Positions 1-9,100 of a stretch of 10,725 bases of DNA are shown piece after piece. The position numbers were made by a program, and so were the translations under genes. Under the pieces are notes generated by a model. It worked only from the letters and a program-made list of their open reading frames with translations, did not search any database and was not told where the DNA came from. Numbering within the stretch: the first letter of the stretch is position 1; each line of letters starts with the position of its first letter. The stretch is from Bacteroidales bacterium (lineage in GTDB: Bacteria > Bacteroidota > Bacteroidia > Bacteroidales > P3): the NCBI GenBank assembly GCA_900771365.1, contig CAAGNU010000373.1, positions 1 through 10,725 on the forward strand, read 5' to 3'.

Positions 1-7
1 CCTGAAT

Positions 8-63
8 TAAAGAGAAAACGTCCGTCTTTTTTTTGATTTCGGTGTTTTCTCTTTATCTTTTTT
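8..63 (+). terminator. Probable intrinsic terminator of a gene to the left
   Basis: Bases 8-19 (TAAAGAGAAAAC) and 44-55 (GTTTTCTCTTTA) are perfect 12-base inverted complements. The stem extends inward through two G-U pairs and one C-G pair (20-22 with 41-43), leaving an 18-base loop. The T-rich run TCTTTTTT follows at 56-63. A hairpin followed at once by a U-tract is the form of a Rho-independent terminator read on the + strand. The opposite strand has no T-tract beyond the hairpin, so it should not act in reverse. In-frame stops at 3-5 (TGA) and 8-10 (TAA) could belong to the gene it ends, which lies outside the window. The stem is AT-rich, so strength is uncertain; a leader attenuator is an alternative. 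Confidence 0.55.
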
Positions 64-112
64 AAGAAATTCACACCTCTTTTTCAGCACTTGTTGCATT
101 TGTTACTTGAAC
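64..112. other. AT-rich non-coding gap before the abrupt coding start
   Basis: This short stretch shows no clear ribosome binding site, no in-frame ATG or GTG and no convincing promoter. The giant frame is technically open here, but it contains TTA and TCA codons (62, 71), which the body of the gene largely avoids, and its translation (Phe/Cys/Leu-rich) resembles no neighbouring module. I read it as non-coding DNA, or as foreign sequence joined to the gene at about 110-116. Confidence 0.5.
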
Positions 113-154
113 TTAAGCCCGAAGGTGACCTTCACCTACACTCCTGGCTCTTCT
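113..154 (+). other. C-terminal remnant of an X-type sandwich domain
   Basis: The first recognisable residues, SPKVTFTYTPGSS, match the closing strand of the later X modules (FLPKVQFCY at the end of X2 and X3, YRPNIQFDL in X1). Each of those is followed, as here, by a Cys and an FN3 domain. Only this last strand is present; the preceding 150 or so residues of the domain are missing. The Cys found in the closing strand or just after it in full copies is Thr here. Confidence 0.6.
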
Positions 155-3100
155 TGTGAAAGACCTACGGACTTGGCAGTTGCCAACATTACGACCACTA
201 CTGCCGACCTCTCATGGACTGCCGGCGCTGTGGGTCTCTTCAATGTGCAGTATTCCACCGACAATGAGAACTGGACAAGTGTCAGTGTTGCCAGTATGGA
301 AATCCTCACTTCTACTACAGCTACTCTCTCAGGCCTTTTGGCCAATACCTTATATTATGTGCGCGTGCGTACTTATTGTAATGACGATGAGGACGGACAG
401 AGCTCTTGGGTCACCACCTCGTTCCGCACGGCTTGCGGCGCGCTAACTGCTGCCGACCTGCCTCTCACCGAGGATTTTGAGGCCTACGGCTACAGCAACA
501 CCAGCCCCATCGACCCCTGTTGGCATCAGCAGACGGACTGGAGTTCGACATATCCCTATCCTTCGAGCAGTGCGGCCATCAATGGCAGCCGCGGTCTGTA
601 TTTCTACAGCGCAGCCAACAACTACAGCTTGGTCGCTCTGCCACAGCTGGACGCCACGCTCAACGCCTCCTCCCTCTCCCTGCGTCTCAACGCCAAACGT
701 CCCTACGGCGACATGGCCAAGTTCCAGGTCGGCGTGATGACCGACCCCACCGACGTGACGACCTTCACGGCTGTGGAGACTATCGACATGACCAGTTTGA
801 ATAGCTACAGTGTGAATTTCTACGACATCGACCTGGCTGCCTACACGGGCGCTGGCAAGTATGTGGCCATCATGGCTCCCGCCACGGGCGACGTGAGCAT
901 GACGAACACTGTCTATATCGACGATGTGGAACTCTTTGTCACTCCCGCCTGTAAGCGCATCTACACCTTCGGCCTTGACGGCGCGACGACCGCCACGACG
1001 GCCACCTTGACATGGGTGCCCCGCCAGGATGGCGTGAGCACATACGACCTGGCCTACAGCACGGATGCCGAGATGGCCACTATGTCCACCCTCACGGTGA
1101 CGGGCGTGACCACACATGTGCTGGCGGGTCTTACTCCCAACACGGTGTATTATGCCAAGGTGAGAACGAACTGCGGCGAGACTCAGAGCGAGTGGAGCGA
1201 CGTGGTCTCATTCCGCACGCAGCAGGTGGCTGTCACCCTCAGCTCCACCACACCTTTTGTGGAGGACTTCGAGAGCGGCAGCGAGTGGCTGCTGTGGAAC
1301 GAAGGGCAGACAAACTACTGGACGATTGGCGCGGGCACGGGCAACGGCGGCAACGCGATGTATATCACCACCGACGGCTCGGCATACACCTATGCCAATA
1401 ATGCTACCAGCACCGTGTATGCCACCAAACTGCTCAATATTGAGGATGCTGGCGTGTATAGGGTGAGCTATGAGTGGAACGGCTTGGGCGAGGGAAACTA
1501 CGACTATATGCGTGTGTTCTTGGTGCCTGCAAGCGTAGTGCCTGAGGCCGGTGTTCAGCCGTTTGGCACAACCGGTGCCCCCGAGGGCTGGTTGGCCCTC
1601 GACGGCGGCACCAAGCTGAACCTGAACCCCGCCGACAGCCCCTGGCAGCAATATGCGGCTAATGCCGAACTGACTGCAGGCCAGTACAAGCTGCTTGTAT
1701 GCTGGCACAACGACGGCAGTAGGGGTGACGTGCCTCCTGCTGCTATCGACAATATCTCCATCTCCTACAACGCATGTCCCGAGCCCATCGCAGTGGCCGC
1801 TTCTGAGGTGACCGGCAGCTCCGCCCTTATCAGCTGGACTCCCGCCGATGAGACTCAGGCGATGTTCTTTGTCGCCTACGGCTCCGACCCGACGATGAAT
1901 CCCAGCGATATGGAAATCGTCCCCGTGGAAAACGTCACCACAACGATGCTCGAAGGTCTTGATGCTCTGACCGACTACTACGTCTATGTCGCCGCCGTAT
2001 GCGACGACCAGAGCGATTGGAGCCCCGTGTGCCACTTCCGTACCGGCGTGAGCTGCGGCGAAGGCTACAATCATGTCGTTGCCGAGATTGGTACCGGCAC
2101 CTCCACATCTTATTATCCTTTTGCATACGCCTCTTCTTCATATAGTGAAGGCTATTCTGCCAACATCTACACCGCCGATGAGCTGACGAACCTCGGGCTG
2201 TACGACAACAACGAGATCAGCCAGATAGCGTTCCGCTTTTCGGGCAGCTATATGCTCAACGGCCTCCGCATCTATCTGGCCAACACTACGAGGAGCAGCT
2301 TTGCCAGCGGTGGTGACACGATGGATCGCGCCACCATGACCGAGGTGTTTTCTGGCGACCTGCAGACGGTGGATGGCTGGAACACCATCACGCTCAACGA
2401 GCCTTTCTCGTATCAGACCGACAACAACCTGATGCTCGTGATGGCTCGCGACGGCTCGCTGAGCAGCACCGTCTATGGATACTATACTACGGTTACCGGC
2501 ATGGGCGTGTATGGCTATTGGAGTTCATATTCCTCCAGCCTCTCTATGTCCACCTCCACCTATCGTCCCAACATCCAGTTCGACCTCTGTGCCGAAGTGC
2601 CCGCCTGCATCCCTGTCGGCAACCTACGCACTGCCGAGGTCACTGCTGCTTCTGCAACGGTGGAGTGGAGCACGGCTGATGCCGGCCAGAACAACTTCAC
2701 CGTGGTGTATGGCCCCGCCGACGACCCCGAAGCCGACGGCATGACCGTGGTTGAGGGTGTTACAACGACATCCTACACCTTCAACACTACGAGTCTGACT
2801 TCCTACCACGTCTTCGTCAAGGCTGTGTGCGGCGATGCGTCCGCCGACTGGCGCAACGTCAGCTTCACGACGCCTTGCGGCACGGAGACGCTGCCCTACT
2901 TTGAAGACTTTGAGTCGATGACTGCAAACGCTGTGCCCACTTGCTGGGACAACAGCGGGTCGAGCAGCTCGACGGTTACGGGCACGCCCTACTATGTCTG
3001 GGGCGTCTATACCTACGGCGGCAACAAGTCTATCCGCATGTACAACTACTACGTCCAGAGCGGCTCCGCCCTCATCAACACGCCTTCTATCGCCCTCCCC

Positions 3101-6100
3101 GCTGGCGGAATCTATGATATGAGCTTCGACTACTGCAACCAGTCCAGCTCCGGTGCCCTCCTTGTGAAGATCTCCACCGACGGCGGTGCCAGCTTCACCC
3201 AGATTGGCTCATACACTGGCGCCAGCGGAAGCAACTCCGCCCCCGCCGCCTTCACCTCCGCCACCATCGACCTCTCCAGCTATGCTGGCAACGACATCAT
3301 CCTCCAGTTCTACAACATGGCCAACTATGGCAGTGGCGCCATCTGGGTTGACAACCTCAGGGTTCGCGCCACGCCCACCTGCTTCCCGCCCGCCAACATG
3401 GCAGCTGCCAACATTGTGGCTGACGGCGCCGAACTCTCTTGGACTCCTGCCGACGAGGCCAACACCGACTTTGTCGTGGCCTACGGCGCAGGCACCACTC
3501 CTGACGCCGAAGGCATCACCCTCGTCAATGTCACCGGCCTCGCCACCACCCTCACCGGCCTCCAGCCCAACACCAGCTACAACTGGTTCGTCAAAGCCCT
3601 CTGCAGCGCCGACGACCAGAGCGAATGGAGCAGCATGGCCACCTTCCGTACCGCATGTGCGGCCCTCACATTGGCCGACCTGCCCTACACCGAGGATTTC
3701 GAGAGCTACACCAGCGGCTATGGCAACGCCATCAGCCCCTGCTGGACCAAGAGTAACAACTATCCCTATCCTTACTCCTACAGCGCCATCAGCGGCAACA
3801 TGAGCCTCTACTTCTACAGTGGTCTCACCTACAGCGCTTATTCCGGCGAAACCTCCACCACCGAGAGCTACGCCGCGCTGCCCGCATTGGCTGCCGACCT
3901 TGACATCACCAGCCTCACGCTCCGTTTCGATGCCAAGCACAACAACAGCAGCTCCTACAGCTCCTACACCTACACCGCCAAACTGAACGTAGGCGTTATG
4001 GACGATCCTGCCGACATCAGCACCTTCGTCCCCGTGCAGGTTGTGGACCTCACTTCCCAGCCCTCCAACCAGGTTGCTGAAGTTGAGGTCAACCTCGCCA
4101 GCTACACCGGCTCGGGCCGCTATGTGGCATTCTTTGCTCAGGCTCCCGAGATGGTTACCTCCTACAACTATAATTATATATATGTCGATGATGTCGAACT
4201 CATCGTCACTCCCGATTGTCAGCGTCCTACCGGCGTGACCGTGCAGAACGTCACCTCCGCCACCGCAGAGGTCTCCTGGACACCTGCCAACGAGAGCGAC
4301 GTGAACTTCGTTGTCACCTACGGCGAGAGCGATGCCCAAGCAGCCGACTACACCACCGTACAGGCTACTGGCAGCACGGTAACCCTCACGGGTCTGGAAC
4401 CCATGACGGACTACACCGTGTATGTCAGCACCGACTGCGGCGACGAGGTTGTTAGCGAACAGACCCAAGCCGTGAGCTTCTACACCCAGAACAACGGCAC
4501 AGATGTCACCGCCTTCGTTATCTACACCAACGGTGTTCAGAGAAGCGAGGCCGTCATCGACCCTGTGAACCACACCGTCAACGTCCCAATCTACTATGGT
4601 GAAGATGTCTCCAACCTCTCGTTTGGCTACTTCCTGTCAGTGGGCGCAAGCGCCACCGTCGGAAGCGAAAATGCCTCCACGGCCGACTTCACCTCACCTG
4701 TCATCCTCCATGTGACGGCTCAGGACGCCAACATCAGCCAAGATTGGACCATCACCCTCACACCCGAAACCTGCCCCACCCCGAGAGACCTTGTCCTCTC
4801 CGACGTGACCCGCACTGGCTTCACCGCCTCCTGGACCAGCCGCAACCCTGACCACGCACAGTTCGAACTCGTCGTCTCCCCCGTTGTGGCAGAAGGCGAA
4901 ACTGTCAACCCCGCTCAGGTGCAGACCCTCCAGGTTACCAGCAACACCTACGCCGTGACCGACCTGGCCCGTGAGACGCAGTATCATGTCACAGTCCGCG
5001 CCATTTGCGAAAATGGTGACAACGACCCCGAATACTCCGACCTGCTTGAAGGCAATGTGACCACCCTCGGACTGAACGAGTGCGTCATCTTTGCCAACGG
5101 CACCGCCACGAACGAATATGTTCCTGTGTATGGTTACTTTTGCGACAACGCGCAACACACTCAGTCTATCTATCCTGCTGAGATGCTGGCCAGCCTGGAG
5201 GGCAAGACCATCCGCAGCATGAAGTACTTCGTCAGCAGCGGCAGCTCCGCCAGCTGGAGTGCCATCCCCTTCACTGTGAAGATGGGTACTACGGAACAGA
5301 CACTGCTTTCGGGCATCCTGGACAACACAGGCCTTGCCACCGTCTATAACGGCACCCTCAGTGCCAACGCCACTGATGGCATGACCGTCACCTTCGACCA
5401 GCCCTTTGTGTATGAAGGCGGCAACCTGCTTATCGATTTCTCCGAGACGGCAGCTTACGGCTACACTCGTTGCTCCTTCTACGGCATGAACACCACAGGC
5501 GTCGCCAGCTACACATCTTATAGCCCCTCTGGTTCTCAGCCAAGCAGCTTCCTGCCTAAGGTGCAGTTCTGCTATACAGAAGATGCCTGCCCCGCAATTG
5601 CAGCAGTTGAGGCTTCCGACATCGACGTCAGCAGCGCCACCATCAACTGGACAGCCTCCGAGGCAGACTATGCCGGCAACTACGACCTCGTGATCAGCGA
5701 GACCGAGATTACCGACTTCGACGCCCTTGAGGCATACACCTACACCGGCGCAGCCAACAGCTATCAGGCAACAGGCTTGAATGCCTACACTGACTACTAT
5801 ATGTACGTGCGCGTGCGCTGCAACGCCAATGGCTTTGACGACGGCGTCAGCACTTGGACCGCCGGCATGTTCCGCACTGCTTCGGCCTGCCGTGTTCCCA
5901 GCACGCCGGTTGCCACCATCACTGGCAAGCACACCGCCACCGTGGCATGGGAGAACACCTCCGACGTGCAGAGTAGCAACTTCCGCATGGTTCTGAGCAC
6001 TACAGAGATTGACCCCGCAACGGCTACCGCCCTTGCAGAGGGCATCGCCGAGGAAAGCTACGACCTCACCAATCTGGCAAGTGCTACCACATACTACTGC

Positions 6101-9100
6101 TACATCCAGAACGACTGCGGCGCCGAAGGCACCTCGCCTTGGGTCAGCTGCACGTTCACCACTCCCGAGGCTCTGCCCGCTGTCATCAATCTGGCTGCCG
6201 AAGAGATTTCCTACAACGCTTTCCGCGCTACTTGGGACATCAACGAAGCCAGCTTTGCTGACGAGACACAGTGGGAGGTGAGCTGCGTGCCCGCAGGCGA
6301 GACACCTGTATGGACCGTCGTCAACACCAACGACTATGTCATCTACGGCCTCACCCCCGCTACGGCATACGATCTCATCGTTCGTCCCTATGACGGCGTG
6401 AATGTGGCTGAGACCACTCAGATAGCAGTGACCACCCTTGCCGCCCCCGGCACCTGCGCCGTTGTGGCAGAGGGTACGGCTACTAACACCTACGTTCCTG
6501 TCTATGGCCTCTACACTGATGCACTCCAGCACACCCAGTCCATCTATCCTGCTGAGATGCTCGCTGGCTTGCAAGGCAGAACCATCACCAGCCTCAAGTA
6601 CTTCGTCTCCAGCGGCAGCTCCACTTCCTCTACACGTACATGGGAGAATATCCCCTTCACCGTCAAAGTGGCCAACGTGGAACAGACCAACCTCTCCACC
6701 TTCTTGGCACCTGACGACTTTGTCACCGTCTATCATGGCACCCTCAGCGCCAACACCACCGACGGTATGACCATCGTGCTTGACCAGCCCATTGAGTACC
6801 AGGGCGGCAACCTCCTTATCGACTTCACCAACGACAACGCAGGCGGATATAGCAGCTGCACCTTCTACGGCTGCACCACTACGGGCAGCACCAGCCTCAT
6901 GGCTTACGGAGGCGGCAGCCCCAGCGCCTACGCATTCCTGCCCAAGGTGCAGTTCTGCTACGCTACGGGCGACGACTACTGCGCACCTGTCAACCATCTT
7001 GCCGTTGCCAACGTGGCTGGCACCACTGCCGACGCCTCCTGGTATCCCGGAATGAGCGAGACCGAGTGGCAGTATGTTGTCAGCACTGTGGCTATGACCA
7101 CTGACGAGCTGGCCACCGCTACGGCTACCACCGTCAACAATATCAACGTCGCTCTCACCGGCCTCAGCACTGACCAAGACTACTATCTGTATGTCCGCTC
7201 AGTGTGTGGCGAGGAAAGCTTCGGCTCCTGGGTTGCAGCTCAGTTCAGAACGCTGCCCACCTGCTCCGCACCTCTCACCGCTGTGGCTGTGTCCGATGTG
7301 GCTAACAGCGCCACCTTCACCGTCACCAATGGCGAATACGGCACCCCCGAAAGCTATGAGTTCCTCGTCTGGGCCGACGGTCAGGAAGAGACCGATGGCA
7401 CCACCTACACGGGCACCATTCCCTACGCCGTCAGCGGCCTCAACGCGATGACCTCCTACCACTGGAAAGTCCGCGCCATCTGCGGCGAAGACGACTACAG
7501 CCGTTGGACTATGGGCAACGACTTCTATGTGTGCGGTCCTATCACCATCACTGAGAGCGCCCCGCTTGTTGAGAGCTTTGAGACCACACCTACCGGCGGT
7601 AGCACCAATGCCTCATTCGTCAACTGCTGGAACCGCTACAACAACTCCGCATCCAACTATCCTGGCATGCCTTACGTCTATGGCTATTCCGCCCATCAAG
7701 GCAGCCACAGCCTGTATTGGAGCAACTCCTCTCTCTATGGCGACTATCAGGTGGTCGTTCTCCCCGCTGTCACCAACGATGTGAACACCCTCAAACTGAG
7801 CTTCATGGCCAAAAATTCCTCCGCCAGCGACCATTCCGCATTCAAGGTCGGTGTCATGTCCGATCCTTCCGACATCACCACCTTCACCGAAGTTGGCACT
7901 GTCAACGTGGAAAGCTCGACCTACGCTCAGTACGACACCTACCTGAGCTCCTACACCGGAGAAGGTCAGTATGTGGCCGTTATGAGAGAGTCCGCAAGCT
8001 CCTCTACTACTACTTATCTTGACCTGTTCACCCTCGCAATAGCCGAGAGCTGCATCATGCCTCAGCACCTTGCCGTTGGCAACATCACTGCCAACACTGC
8101 CGAGGTGAGCTGGACTTCGGTTAATCCGAGCCAGAACAACTTCGTGGTGACCTACTACTCCGAAGGCGCTAACCCCACCGACGTCAACGTGACAGGTACC
8201 AGCTACACGCTCACCAACCTCCAGGCCAACACTAACTACTATGTGTTGGTGAAGTCTGACTGCGGCAACTATGAATATAGCGAGCCGACCAACGTCCTCA
8301 CGTTCCACACTGCTTGCGACGCTATCGCCACCAGCCAGCTTCCTTGGACGGAGGACTTCGACGGCTATACCGGTACCGCCTATAACGGAACAAGTCCTGT
8401 GCCTTATTGCTGGGAGGTTACCAGCTCTGAGTCGCATCTGCCTCATGTGACGAGCACCAGCGCAAGCAGCTACATCTTTGCCCACAGCGGAACCAACGCG
8501 CTCTCCTTCTACGGCAGCGGTACTCAATATGCCGCACTGCCCATGTTCGAGACCTCGTTGAACGAGCTGCAGATTTCCTTCTGGTATCGTCACGAGAGTT
8601 CTTCTTATGGTACCCTTACTCTCGGATACATCGGTTCCGACGATGTTGACTTCAACACCTTCACTCCGATAACATCCTTCCCAGGTGCCGGCACCATGAC
8701 ACAACGCAAAGTCGCTCTCAACAATCTTCCTGAAGGTGCAAACCGCTTGGCATTCATGTGGTACTACAGCGGTCAGTACGATTGTAGTGTTGACGATATC
8801 ACCATCGATTACATCAGCTACGACGTGAATGTTGCCGCCAACGATGCCAACATGGGCACCGTCACCGGCGCCGGCACCTACCGCCGTGGCACCGAGGCCA
8901 CCATCGAAGCTGTCCCCAACTACGGCTACATCTTCCAAGGCTGGTCTGACGACGTGACCGACAACCCGCGTACCCTCACCGTCAACAACGACATCACCCT
9001 CACGGCCAACTTCGTGGCCGATCCCTGCATCATCCGCGAACTGCCGTACTTCGAGAACTTCGACAACCTGACCGAAGCCACTCCTGCCGACGGCAAGACC

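Noticed and set aside
32..61. Possible Bacteroidota promoter: TTTG at 32-35 and TATCTTTT at 54-61
   Set aside because: The spacing is close to the known -33/-7 arrangement, but the second box lacks the final G and both lie within the terminator hairpin and its T-tract, so the match is probably incidental to T-richness.
107..127. TTG at 107 or GTG at 125 as the true start codon
   Set aside because: Neither has a convincing ribosome site, and either would yield a protein lacking a signal peptide and beginning in the last strand of a domain.
3186..3803. Plus-strand frame of 205 codons overlapping FN3-5 and J4
   Set aside because: It is Pro/Ser/Thr-rich, shifted by one base from the real frame, and shows no motif; it is a shadow of C-rich codons.
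4163..4192. AT-rich patch resembling an internal promoter
   Set aside because: It is explained by consecutive Tyr, Asn and Ile codons just before the conserved VDDVEL strand of J4; no separate gene follows.
4694..7177. Long minus-strand open frame (827 codons) and similar ones at 443-1117, 1208-2074, 3209-4573, 7613-9463 and 9587-10582
   Set aside because: All are in the register directly opposite the real codons and translate to Gly/Val/His-rich low-complexity protein with no domain pattern. They are open because TTA, CTA and TCA are rare in the sense gene.
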